Shown: piece by piece, positions 26,122 to 34,295 of the stretch
Layout: the number at the start of each line of letters is the position of its first letter
Position numbering within the stretch: position 1 is the first letter of the stretch
Assembly: GCA_963762205.1 (NCBI GenBank)
Contig: CAVXJZ010000003.1
Location: 62,001-126,000 of the forward strand
Direction of reading: 5' to 3'
DNA from: VRUE01 sp963762205
Lineage (GTDB): Bacteria; Actinomycetota; Thermoleophilia; Solirubrobacterales; 70-9
Length of the DNA: 64,000 nucleotides
The notes under the pieces: model-generated
Database searches by the model: none
The model's input: only the letters and a program-made list of their open reading frames with translations
Told to the model about the DNA's origin: nothing
Made by a program: the position numbers and the translations under genes

Positions 26122-29100
26122 TCAGACGCTGAGGCGGGGAAGGATGCGATCGAGCCATCCGGGGAGCCACCAGACCCGATCCCCCAGGAGCAGCATCAGC
26201 GCCGGCAGGAGGACGATCCGGACGACGGTCGCGTCGAGCAGGACGGCGACCGTCAGCCCGACCCCGAGCTGGCTGACGGTGGCGATCGAGGCGCCGGCGA
26301 AGACGACGAACACAGCCATCATGATCGCCGCCGCCCCGGTGATCACCCTGGCGGTCTTCTCGAGCCCGAACATGACCGCCGCCTGGTGGTCGCCGTCGCG
26401 GTCGTAGCGCTCGCGCATCCTGACCAGGAGGAACACCGCGTAGTCGATCGAGAGCCCGAAGACGATCCCGAAGATCATCGTCGCGCCGACCGAGTCGACA
26501 TAGGCGTGGCCCCCGAGGGGCCAGTCCTCGGGGACCTCGGTGAGGATCGTGAGGATGCCGAAGGCGACTCCCACCGTGGCCAGGTTGAGGCCGACGGCGA
26601 TCGCCGCCAGGGGCAGCGAGCGGAGGATGAGGATCAGGACCAGGAAGGTGGCCAGCGTGATCGCCGCGACGACGAGGGGGATCCGCTCCCGGGTCACCCG
26701 GCTGTAGTCGTTGAGGGTGGCCGGCCCGCCCCCCACTCCGGTCGTGATGCCGACCTCGCGGCCGAGCGCCGCCGCGTCCTCGTTGAGCCGCTCGTTGATC
26801 GCGATCGAGCCGGGCGAGTTGAGCGCGTGGCGGGAGAAGACCAGCAGGGTCGCGGCCTGGCCGCTGTCTTCGAGGTCGATTCCTTCGGCGGCGCGATCGC
26901 GCAGCTCCGGCCGCGCTCCGTCGAGTGCCGAGAGCACGAAGTAGCCCGAGTCGAAGATCCCCGGGGAGCGCCGCTGCAGGCGGCCGGCGCGGCGTTCGAG
27001 CGAGCGTCCGGTCGAGCGGATGCGGATCGAGCCGCGGCGCAGCCCGGCCTGCAGCGGGTAGGAGCGACGGTAGCCCTCGGCGAGGCTCCCGCTCAGGGTC
27101 TCTGTGCCGTCCGTGAGGCGGGCGACGCCGGCGGCCAGGGCCGTGGCGGCGGCGCTCAACCGCGCCAGCCCGTCGCCGACCGGCGCGACGCCGGTCTCGA
27201 GCCGCTGCGCTTCGCGGGCCAGCCTGCGGTCGGCGGCGACGAGCCGCTGCGAGCCGTCCGAGAGCCGCCCGGCCAGCGAGCTGAGCCGCTTCAGTTCCTG
27301 CACCCCGGTTACCAGCCAGGAGGTGACCTGCCGGGCTTCGCCCGCGTCCTCTTCGAGCCCCGCCTGCAGGGCGTTCAGTTCGGACGGCAGCCCCGCATAG
27401 CCCGCGGCGTAGGGCTGCCCATCCGCCGGGTCGGTGCCGCTCACCGCGGCCGCGGCCTGGCGAACCGCGGCGAGCGCCGCGGCGTAGTTCGGGTCTCCCT
27501 TGCCGACCGTCATCGCGTCGAGCTGGGCGAGTGCCGCCGCCAGCTGGTCGTCGGCGACCTGCGCCGGGCCTCGCAGGCCGGGCAGCGTTTCGTGCGCCCG
27601 GCGGTTGAGCGACTTCTGCAGCCGCCGGGAGCGGTCGAGCGCGTTGCGGCGCAGGTTCGGGACCAGTTCGTGGACCCCCGTCTTGAGCACGACGCTGCCC
27701 AGCGCGAGCCGCTGCTGGACGCGTGCCAGGCGCCTGGTCGCCGCCGAGAACGACTGCAGCGCTTCGATCAGCTGCCCGGTCCCCCCGCTCGCTCGCCCGA
27801 GGCCGCGGGCGAGCGCGAAGGCGCCGTCCGCGGCCCGGCCCGAGCCTTCGGCGAGCAGGCCGGCGCCGAGGGCCGCTTCCAGGATCCCGCCGCGGACCTG
27901 GCCTACTCCGGCCGTGGCCCGGGCGAGGCTGCGGCCGATCCGGCCGACGTTGGCGAGCGGCCCCCCGTCGCCGAGCAGCGCCCTGCCCTGTCGGCGCAGC
28001 GGGGTCACGGCCTCCGAGACGCGGGCCGGGCCGATCACCGCCTGAACCCCCGGCCGGGCGGCGATCCGCCGCTGCCAGCGGGTCAGGGCGTCGAGCCGCT
28101 CGGGGTCGGTGATCGGGCCGCTTTCGGTGGCGGCGACGACCACGAAGGGCGATTCGAAGCCGGCGCCGACCGAGCGGGCGAGGAGTTCGCTGTCGGCGCG
28201 GGCAGGATTGTCCCGCTCGAGCTGGTCGGGGCTCGGCGGGCCCGTCTTCAGTGCCAGCGCCGGGCCCGCGAGGAGCAGGACGACGGCGCCGATCGCGACC
28301 GCCACCGCCGCCGGGCGGCGCAGGGCGGCGGTGACCACGGCCATCAGCCCCGTGCCGGCCACAGCCGGCTCGCCGCCGATCCGCCAGCGGTCCAGGTTCG
28401 GGCCGAGCAGGGTGAGCACGGCCGGGCCGACGACGGTCGCGACGAGCACGCTGAGAACGACGACGAGGGCGACGGTCGCCGCCAGCGATGCAAGCAGCGA
28501 GCCGGGAACGATGAAGAAGGCGACCAGCATCGAGAGCAGCAGGGTGCTGCCGGCGAACGCGGTCGTCCTCCCCGCCGTCCGCCGCGTCGCGGCAGCCGCC
28601 AGGGTCGGCGAGACCCCCTCGCGCAGCTCTTCCCGGAAGCGCGAGACCATCAGCAGCGCGTAGTCCACGCCCAGCGCCAGGCCCATCATCGTGCAGACGG
28701 TGAGCGCGAAGGCATCGATGTCGAACCAGCTCGTGAACAGGTAGAGCACGCCGCGCGAGGCGGCGACCGTGACGGCGCCGAAGGCGAGTGGGATCGCCGC
28801 CGCGATCGGCGAGCGGAAGACGAGCAGGAGGACGAGCAGGAGGATCGGCAGGGCGATCAGCTCGCTGCGCTCGGCGGCGGCGATCGACTCGTCCTGGATC
28901 GCCCGCGAGAGTGTCGCGTAGCCGGTCTGGGTCACCCGCACCGGCGGGTGGACCCGTTCTTCGAGGACTCGGTCGAGCTCGTCGACCGAGTCGTTGACGG
29001 ATTCCTCCAGCCCGACGTGGAAGTCGACGACGATCAGGGCGCGGCGGGGGCTCGGCCGCAGCGGCCCGACCGAGCCGCGGTCCCAGGGCGAGAGGGTCGT

Positions 29101-29391
29101 CACGGCGGGGTCGCTCGCACGCAGCGCCCGGACCAGCTCCGGCCCCTGGCGGTCGACCGCGGGCGCCGGGCCGCGCAGGAGGACCGCGAACGGCGCCGAG
29201 CGGCCGAAATGCTCGCGCAGGACCGAGTTGGCGCGCGAGGAGGGCGTGCCGGGTATGTCGAGGGAGGTCGGGCTCAGCCGGCCGTCCACGCCCGTGCCGA
29301 GGACGGCGAGGGCCGCAAGGAGGAGTGCCGCGACGGCGAGAACCGCTCGCGGGTGAGCCAGCAGCAACCCCCGTCTCTTCCCGGAAGACAC
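26122..29391 (-). CDS. MMPL-type RND transporter
   Basis: A 1089-residue transporter of the MMPL/RND superfamily, predicted to move lipids or other hydrophobic compounds using the proton gradient. An N-terminal helix (LAVAALLLAALAVLG) is followed by a large extracytoplasmic domain. Two bundles of transmembrane helices contain the MMPL signatures GVDYALLMVSRFREEL and GLSIDYAVFLLVRMRERYD, whose Asp-Tyr pairs are the likely proton relay. The second extracytoplasmic region (about 420-830) is long and helical. GTG start. It lies directly upstream of the six mce genes on the same strand, so it may work with them in lipid trafficking (inference). Bases 29392-29497 are the divergent promoter region. 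Confidence 0.9.
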   Translation of the reverse strand: MSSGKRRGLLLAHPRAVLAVAALLLAALAVLGTGVDGRLSPTSLDIPGTPSSRANSVLREHFGRSAPFAVLLRGPAPAVDRQGPELVRALRASDPAVTTLSPWDRGSVGPLRPSPRRALIVVDFHVGLEESVNDSVDELDRVLEERVHPPVRVTQTGYATLSRAIQDESIAAAERSELIALPILLLVLLLVFRSPIAAAIPLAFGAVTVAASRGVLYLFTSWFDIDAFALTVCTMMGLALGVDYALLMVSRFREELREGVSPTLAAAATRRTAGRTTAFAGSTLLLSMLVAFFIVPGSLLASLAATVALVVVLSVLVATVVGPAVLTLLGPNLDRWRIGGEPAVAGTGLMAVVTAALRRPAAVAVAIGAVVLLLAGPALALKTGPPSPDQLERDNPARADSELLARSVGAGFESPFVVVAATESGPITDPERLDALTRWQRRIAARPGVQAVIGPARVSEAVTPLRRQGRALLGDGGPLANVGRIGRSLARATAGVGQVRGGILEAALGAGLLAEGSGRAADGAFALARGLGRASGGTGQLIEALQSFSAATRRLARVQQRLALGSVVLKTGVHELVPNLRRNALDRSRRLQKSLNRRAHETLPGLRGPAQVADDQLAAALAQLDAMTVGKGDPNYAAALAAVRQAAAAVSGTDPADGQPYAAGYAGLPSELNALQAGLEEDAGEARQVTSWLVTGVQELKRLSSLAGRLSDGSQRLVAADRRLAREAQRLETGVAPVGDGLARLSAAATALAAGVARLTDGTETLSGSLAEGYRRSYPLQAGLRRGSIRIRSTGRSLERRAGRLQRRSPGIFDSGYFVLSALDGARPELRDRAAEGIDLEDSGQAATLLVFSRHALNSPGSIAINERLNEDAAALGREVGITTGVGGGPATLNDYSRVTRERIPLVVAAITLATFLVLILILRSLPLAAIAVGLNLATVGVAFGILTILTEVPEDWPLGGHAYVDSVGATMIFGIVFGLSIDYAVFLLVRMRERYDRDGDHQAAVMFGLEKTARVITGAAAIMMAVFVVFAGASIATVSQLGVGLTVAVLLDATVVRIVLLPALMLLLGDRVWWLPGWLDRILPRLSV

Positions 29392-29485
29392 CGTGGTAGT
29401 TTGGCGGTCAGGGTCGCGGAGGGAGCCACCGGCGGGCGAAGCCTTGGTTAAGCCGCGCCGCGCCGGGCCCGCGACTTCTCACGAG

Positions 29486-29491
29486 TAGTGT
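29486..29491 (+). promoter_or_regulatory. Candidate -10 element for secreted protein at 29498
   Basis: TAGTGT with 6 bases to the GTG start at 29498. This suggests a leaderless transcript and supports that GTG over the ATG two codons later. Confidence 0.4.
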
Positions 29492-29497
29492 TTTTCA

Positions 29498-30277
29498 GTG
29501 CATATGGGTCGCCGCCAGATAACGCGTGCATTGCTGCTCAGCGCCTGCGCAGTGCTGCTCGCCGGCTCGGTGGGCGGCGCCGACGCGGCGCTGGTCAAGG
29601 TCGGCAGCCTCGTGCTCAGGGCCGACGGCCGCTTCGTGCCGAGCGCCCTGCCCCGGGATCGATACGCGCCTATCGACTTCCGCGGCCAGGCCAGCCTGAC
29701 CGACACGAGGGGCGGAGCGCCGACGGCGCTCGAGGAAATGCGGCTCGACTTCGACCGCAACGGCAAGCTCGAAACCCGCGGCCTGGCGGTCTGCCCCGTG
29801 CGGCGGATTGCCGACAGCACGGTCGACGGGGCGCGGCGCAGGTGCGCCAAGGCGATCGTCGGCACCGGCCACGTCGGCGCGATCTACGATCTCTTCGGGC
29901 TGCAGGTCGAACTGCGGGTCCGGGGAACGCTCTTCAACGGCCCCCGCGTGAACGGCAACCCGACCGTCGTCGGGCACACCTTCACGACCCTGCCCACCAC
30001 CCGCGCCTACACGGTCGTGATCCCGATCAGGCGGCTCCGGGGAGCCTTCAAATACCGGGCGACCGTCGACGTGCCGACGCTCGCCGGCGGCGGCGTCCTC
30101 ACCCACGTCGACGGCAGGCTCGGCCGCCGCTACAGGGGCGGCGGCAAGAAGCGCAGCTACGTCCGGGCGCGCTGCAGAAGTGGCGTGCTCCGCACCCACG
30201 GCCACTTCCTCTTCGCCGACGGCACGGTCATCGACGGCTCGCTGGAAAAGGCCTGCACGCCGAAGCCGCTTCCCTGA
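29498..30277 (+). CDS. Secreted protein of unknown function, paralog of the gene at 16097
   Basis: A 259-residue exported protein. Signal peptide MHMGRRQITRALLLSACAVL with cleavage near GGADA. The mature protein shares segments with the product at 16097-16873: CAKAIVGTGHVG versus CPKAIVGKGNTG, KKRSYVRARCRSG versus KQKSYLTARCPTG, FLFADGT versus AVFADGS, and the end ACTPK versus PCTPK. Cysteines are conserved between the two, suggesting disulfide bonds outside the cell. Divergent from the RND transporter. Together the paralogs bracket the RND-mce region, which hints at a shared envelope role (inference). No known family recognised. Confidence 0.75.
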   Translation: MHMGRRQITRALLLSACAVLLAGSVGGADAALVKVGSLVLRADGRFVPSALPRDRYAPIDFRGQASLTDTRGGAPTALEEMRLDFDRNGKLETRGLAVCPVRRIADSTVDGARRRCAKAIVGTGHVGAIYDLFGLQVELRVRGTLFNGPRVNGNPTVVGHTFTTLPTTRAYTVVIPIRRLRGAFKYRATVDVPTLAGGGVLTHVDGRLGRRYRGGGKKRSYVRARCRSGVLRTHGHFLFADGTVIDGSLEKACTPKPLP

Positions 30278-30303
30278 GCCGGCGACCTCCCAGGCGACAT
30301 TCC

Positions 30304-30309
30304 TATACT
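30304..30309 (+). promoter_or_regulatory. -10 element of tRNA-Lys
   Basis: TATACT, 10 bases before the first base of the tRNA, correct spacing for a short 5' leader. Confidence 0.5.
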
Positions 30310-30319
30310 TGCCCGCCCC

Positions 30320-30393
30320 GGGCCCTTAGCTCAACTGGCTAGAGCAGGAGACTCTTAATCTCAAGGTTGAAGGTTCGAGTCCTTCAGGGCCCA
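30320..30393 (+). tRNA. tRNA-Lys (anticodon CTT)
   Basis: A complete cloverleaf: acceptor GGGCCCT pairs with AGGGCCC, D arm GCTC/GAGC, anticodon loop CTCTTAA with anticodon CTT at 34-36, and T loop TTCGAGT. Discriminator base is A; CCA is not encoded. The 3' end overlaps the last 10 bases of the flavin monooxygenase gene on the opposite strand. Confidence 0.95.
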
Positions 30394-31910
30394 CTCGCCG
30401 CCGCAACCGGCGCGGCCCTCGTGAAGCGGTAGTCGTCGAGGTCGAAGTGGGCGCTGCGCCAGGCGACCTCCGGGGTGGTGGCGGGGCGGAAGGGCGCGTC
30501 GCCGTGGGAGTCGAAGTAGTAGCTGTTGGCGGACGAGCAGGTGCCGGAGAAGAAGACCTGGCGGTCGCGGCGGCCGAGCATCGCCTCGAAGTAGCGGCGG
30601 TTGGCCTCCTCGCTGATCTCGACCGCGGTCGCGTCGCGGCTTCGGGCGCGGCGCAGGCAGCGGACGATGTGGCGGGCCTGGCTCTCGATCAGCGTGAAGT
30701 AGCTGGAGCCGTTGTAGCCGTAGGGACCGAGGATCAGGAAGAGGTTCGGGAAGCCCGGCACGCTGACTCCCTCGTAGGCCTGGAATCGGTTGGCGTCCCA
30801 CCAGTCGGCCAGCTCCACGCCGCCGGCGCCCTCGACCGGGAAGGGCGGGATGTTGCCCCTCTCGAAGACCTTGAAGCCGGTGGCGAGGATGAGGACCTCT
30901 GCATCGTGCTCGGCGGCGGACGTGCGCACACCGGTCGGGGTGACCGCCTCGATCGAGGTGGTCTCGAGGTCGACGTTGGGCCGGTTGAAGGTGGACAGGT
31001 ACTCGTTCGAGAAGGTCGGCCGCTTGCAGCCGAGGCCGTAGCGGGGCGTCAGCTTCTCGCGCGTGACCGGGTCCTCGACTTCGCGGCGCAGGTGCTTCAG
31101 CGCCGTCCGTTCGCCGGCCTTTGCCAGCGGCACCACACCGTGGAAATGGGCGGCGATCGGGAAGGTGAGCTCGACGTAGGCCTGGCTGACGGCCCGCGCG
31201 GCGCGGCGGGCGCCGGGAACGCGCTCGAGCACGCGGCGGGCCCGCGGGGCGATCGCCCCGTCCGGCTTGGGCAGGCACCAGACCGGCGTGCGCTGGAGAA
31301 CGGTCAGGTGCTGGACCTCGGGAGCGATCGCCGGGATCACCTGGACGGCCGAGGCGCCGGTGCCGATCAGCGCCACCCGCCTGCCGCGCAGCTCGACGTC
31401 GTGATCCCAGCGGGCCGTGTGCATCACGGCGCCGCCGAACTCCTCGAGTGCCGGGATGTCGGGCGGCTTCGGCTGGGAGAAGACCCCGGTCGCGCCGACC
31501 ACGAAGCGGGCGAAGACGGGAGGCCCTTCGGCGACCTCGAGCCTCCAGAGATGGCTCTCGGCGTCGAAGGCGGCGGCGGCGACCCGAGCGCCGAAGCGGA
31601 TCCGCGCGCGCAGGCCGTAACGGTCGACGCAGTGCTCGGCGTAGTTCTTGAGCTCGGCGCCCTCGGCGTAGACCCGGGACCAGTCGCTGCGCTGCTCGAA
31701 AGAGAACTGGTAGCTGAACGAGGGGATGTCGACGCCGATCCCCGGGTAGGTGTTCCAGTGCCAGGCGCCGCCGACGCCCTCGCCCTCCTCGAGCAGGACC
31801 CAGTCGCGGATCCCCGCCTCGTCGAGCTTGATCGCGGTGCCGATCCCCGAGAACCCCGCGCCGATCACCGCGACCTCGAAATCGGGCTGCGCGTCGGTGG
31901 GCGGGCTCAT
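30384..31910 (-). CDS. Flavin-containing monooxygenase (Baeyer-Villiger type)
   Basis: A 508-residue NAD(P)H- and FAD-dependent oxygenase. FAD-binding GAGFSGIG is at about 17-24, the BVMO-like fingerprint FGGAVMHTARWD at about 160-171, and a second Rossmann motif for NADPH, GTGASAVQV, at about 183. ATGF near residue 350 is the conserved hinge. Substrate is not predictable. It ends inside the tRNA-Lys gene on the other strand: its last codons (ASGP) come from the tRNA acceptor stem, so the natural C-terminus may have been altered. Immediately downstream of the TPR protein on the same strand. Confidence 0.88.
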   Translation of the reverse strand: MSPPTDAQPDFEVAVIGAGFSGIGTAIKLDEAGIRDWVLLEEGEGVGGAWHWNTYPGIGVDIPSFSYQFSFEQRSDWSRVYAEGAELKNYAEHCVDRYGLRARIRFGARVAAAAFDAESHLWRLEVAEGPPVFARFVVGATGVFSQPKPPDIPALEEFGGAVMHTARWDHDVELRGRRVALIGTGASAVQVIPAIAPEVQHLTVLQRTPVWCLPKPDGAIAPRARRVLERVPGARRAARAVSQAYVELTFPIAAHFHGVVPLAKAGERTALKHLRREVEDPVTREKLTPRYGLGCKRPTFSNEYLSTFNRPNVDLETTSIEAVTPTGVRTSAAEHDAEVLILATGFKVFERGNIPPFPVEGAGGVELADWWDANRFQAYEGVSVPGFPNLFLILGPYGYNGSSYFTLIESQARHIVRCLRRARSRDATAVEISEEANRRYFEAMLGRRDRQVFFSGTCSSANSYYFDSHGDAPFRPATTPEVAWRSAHFDLDDYRFTRAAPVAAASGP

Positions 31911-31923
31911 GGCGGGTCCCGGC

Positions 31924-32733
31924 CTAGGGCGTGACCGTCGTCCCGGCGCCGCCGCCGAGGCCGCCGAGCGGGTTCTGGAGCGATTCCTGGCCGCGTCCCT
32001 TTTCGGCCTTTTCGGCCTGCTTCTTCGCCTTCTGGATTTCCTTCGACTGCTTCTCGAAGGCCGTCAGCTGTTTTTCGATCGACTTCCTTTCGGACTTCGA
32101 CGCCGCCAGCGCCAGCGCTTCGTCGCCCGCCTTCGCTCCGGCCTTCTTGTTCCCGGCCAGGTACTCGTATGCAGCCAGGGTCGTCCAGGCGCCGACGCTG
32201 GGCCGGCCCTCGGCCGCGTAGCGCTGCGCAGCGGCCGCGTCTTCGAGGTATTCGATCGCTTCCGCGTAGGTCCGCGAGTTCTGCGCGAGCAGGAAGGCCG
32301 TGCCCGAGACCAGCGAGGCGAGCGCCGGGTTCGGTTCGTCCCCCGCCTGCTTCAGGTATCGCGCCCAGGCTTCGGTCGCCCGCTGGTACTCGACCCGGGC
32401 CTTCGCCGTCACCCTCGTTTCGCCGCTGGTCGGGTCGAGCTCGCTCTTCGCGCGGCCGGCGTTGATCCGCGCCCTGGTCAGCGAGATCAGGATGTCTTCG
32501 TTCTGCGGGTCCTTGCGCAGCCGCTGTTCGATCCGTTCCGCCTGTTCGTCGAAGATCTCGGCGCTGCGGTCGACCTGGTCGGCCGTGTTGAGCAGCGAGC
32601 CGATGTTGACCGGCCCGACGACCAGGAAGAGACTGGCGCCCATGAGCACGGCGAGGATCCCGTAGACGACTTTGATGACGTGCCTGCGACGCCCTCGAAT
32701 ATCGAAGAGCATCCGCCGCTCACCGTCTGCCAT
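31924..32733 (-). CDS. Membrane-anchored TPR-like protein
   Basis: A 269-residue protein with an N-terminal membrane helix (VIKVVYGILAVLMGASLFLV, about 19-38) preceded by FDIRGRRRH. The rest is helical with TPR-like repeats (RYLKQAGDEPNPALASLVSG, AEAIEYLEDAAAAQRY, GAWTTLAAYEYLAG), then a Lys/Glu-rich coiled coil and a Gly/Pro tail. It follows tatC by 7 bases. The role is unknown; it may be an envelope assembly scaffold. An alternative start is the ATG at 32712 (MLFDIRG). Confidence 0.75.
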   Translation of the reverse strand: MADGERRMLFDIRGRRRHVIKVVYGILAVLMGASLFLVVGPVNIGSLLNTADQVDRSAEIFDEQAERIEQRLRKDPQNEDILISLTRARINAGRAKSELDPTSGETRVTAKARVEYQRATEAWARYLKQAGDEPNPALASLVSGTAFLLAQNSRTYAEAIEYLEDAAAAQRYAAEGRPSVGAWTTLAAYEYLAGNKKAGAKAGDEALALAASKSERKSIEKQLTAFEKQSKEIQKAKKQAEKAEKGRGQESLQNPLGGLGGGAGTTVTP

Positions 32734-32740
32734 CGTCTCT

Positions 32741-33508
32741 CTACTCCTGGGTTGAAGGCTCGCCCATGGCTCCCGCTGCCGACGGCGCGCCGAAGGCCCG
32801 GGCCAGCACGATACTCAACTCGTAGAGAACCAGGAGGGGCACCATCTCGATCAGCATCGAGATCGGGTCGACCCCCGGCAGGGCGGCGGCGACGATCGCG
32901 ATCAGCAGGTACGCGTAGCGGCGGTTCGTCCGCAGCTGCTCGACGCTGACGATGCCGAGCCGGGTGATCGCGAGGATCGCCAGCGGCAACTCGAAGACGA
33001 TCCCGCCGGCCAGCATCGTCGTCGAGAAGAAGCTGTAGTAGTCGCGGGCCCGGACCTGGACGTTGAACTGGGTGTCGTTGAAGTTGAGCAGGAACTTGAC
33101 CGCCGCCGGCATCACCACGAAGTAGGCGAAGGCGACGCCGGCCAGGAAGAGAATCGGGGCGGCGAGGAGGAGCGGCGTCACGACCCGCCTCTCGGAGTCG
33201 CTGAAGGCCGGCAGGACGTAGGCGTAGATCTGGTAGATCCAGATCGGCATCGAGAGGATCAGCGCCCCGTACGTGGAAACGGTGAGGGTTGTCGTGAACG
33301 GCTCCGTCACACCGAACGTGAGCAGCTTGTCGTGGTCGCCCGGCAGGGGCCCGGAGGCGATCTCGAGAAGCAGGTGGTTCTGCCAGAAGCAGAGCGCCAG
33401 GGCGACGCCGAAGACGACGAGACAGACGACGATGCGCGTGCGGAGCTCGTCGAGGTGCTCGACCAGCGTCAGCCGATCGTCGTGGGACACCGCCCTGACC
33501 CGGGCCAC
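32741..33508 (-). CDS. tatC: Sec-independent translocase subunit TatC
   Basis: Core receptor of the twin-arginine translocase in the cytoplasmic membrane. The 255-residue protein has six transmembrane helices and TatC signatures: LVEHLDELRTRIVV near the start, VTEPFTTTLTVS, the SMPIWIYQIYAYVLPAFSDSERR loop region (family pattern PxxxYQxxxFxxPgL) and FELPLAI. Follows tatA by 9 bases and precedes the TPR gene. Confidence 0.95.
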   Translation of the reverse strand: MARVRAVSHDDRLTLVEHLDELRTRIVVCLVVFGVALALCFWQNHLLLEIASGPLPGDHDKLLTFGVTEPFTTTLTVSTYGALILSMPIWIYQIYAYVLPAFSDSERRVVTPLLLAAPILFLAGVAFAYFVVMPAAVKFLLNFNDTQFNVQVRARDYYSFFSTTMLAGGIVFELPLAILAITRLGIVSVEQLRTNRRYAYLLIAIVAAALPGVDPISMLIEMVPLLVLYELSIVLARAFGAPSAAGAMGEPSTQE

Positions 33509-33517
33509 CTCCGGGCC

Positions 33518-33733
33518 TCAGCCGCGGTCGTGGGCGACGGGCTCGTCCTCGGTCTTCTTCTCGAGCTCCGCCGGGGTCGCCGGCTCGTCGTCGGTTTCGC
33601 CGCTGACCGAGCCTTTGAACTCGCGAATGCCGCGTCCGAGGCTCTTGCCGAGCTCGGGCAGACGCTTCGGCCCGAAGACGACGAGGGCGATGATCAGGAC
33701 GATCGCTAGCTCTAGGGGGCCGACATTTGGCAT
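33518..33733 (-). CDS. tatA: Sec-independent translocase subunit TatA
   Basis: A 71-residue protein that forms the Tat pore. A short hydrophobic N-terminal helix (LELAIVLIIALVVFG) is followed by the hinge FGPKRLPELGKSLG and an amphipathic helix GRGIREFKGS, then an acidic tail. First gene of tatA-tatC-TPR. The ATG lies 8 bases after TACCAT, indicating a leaderless message. Confidence 0.94.
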   Translation of the reverse strand: MPNVGPLELAIVLIIALVVFGPKRLPELGKSLGRGIREFKGSVSGETDDEPATPAELEKKTEDEPVAHDRG

Positions 33734-33741
33734 CTCGACCC

Positions 33742-33747
33742 ATGGTA
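33742..33747 (-). promoter_or_regulatory. Candidate -10 element for tatA-tatC operon
   Basis: TACCAT on the minus strand, 8 bases before the tatA ATG; no Shine-Dalgarno sequence, so a leaderless start is likely. Confidence 0.4.
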
Positions 33748-33874
33748 ACGGCCACCGGCCCCGATTGGATCACCGTCGCCCGGCCCGGGCCGGACTACCC
33801 GGTTCTTGGGTTTTCTTGCTTTCTCACCCAAAAGTGCGGATTGATTCGCAGTTTCGCGGGTTCGATAGATAGAT

Positions 33875-34210
33875 ATGGAAGGCACAAGCCACACCCAGGC
33901 GAAATCGAAGGCCACAGGGCTTCACGTCTGCGGGGGGTGTGGGTCGGGGCTTGTGCAGCCGACTCGCTGGGAGCAGGCCGCAGGCCGCGGCCACTGGCGC
34001 CTCTGGCGCCGTTGCCCCGAGTGCGAGTGGAGCTGCGACGCCGTCCACGGGGAGCATGAGATCGACGCCTACGACGAGGAGCTCGACGCCGGTACCGAGG
34101 CACTGAGCGGGGTCCTCAAGCAGCTCGAGCGCGAGAACATGCAGCACGTGGCCGACTCGTTCACCGCCGCGCTGGACGCGGACCTGATCACGGCCGACGA
34201 CTTCCGGTAG
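33875..34210 (+). CDS. Small zinc-ribbon protein, actinobacterial family
   Basis: A 111-residue cytoplasmic protein. CGGCGSGLVQP (Cys pair) and CPECEWSC (Cys pair) form a four-cysteine zinc ribbon at about residues 19-53. The C-terminal half is acidic and helical (YDEELDAGTEALSGVLKQLE, ALDADLITADDF). This combination is a conserved but uncharacterised family in actinobacteria, as far as I can recall. ATG at 33875 after a GATAGATAGAT tract. Divergent from tatA, convergent with the polyprenyl synthase. Confidence 0.75.
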   Translation: MEGTSHTQAKSKATGLHVCGGCGSGLVQPTRWEQAAGRGHWRLWRRCPECEWSCDAVHGEHEIDAYDEELDAGTEALSGVLKQLERENMQHVADSFTAALDADLITADDFR

Positions 34211-34227
34211 CCACCGCATATGGCGGA

Positions 34228-34277
34228 CGCCCAATCGAGGGCGGTCCATAGCTGATTCTGCTGCCCTCGTTTGGGCG
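34228..34277. terminator. Bidirectional hairpin terminator
   Basis: CGCCCAATCGAGGGC (34228-34242) and GCCCTCGTTTGGGCG (34263-34277) pair over 15 bp with one mismatch and a 20-base loop, between two convergent genes. Confidence 0.65.
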
Positions 34278-34295
34278 GAGCACATGGGCGAGTTA

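Noticed and set aside
25996..29451. 1151-codon open frame on the plus strand opposite the RND transporter
   Set aside because: Composition is Arg/Gln/Asp-rich repeats with no domain; mirror of the MMPL gene.
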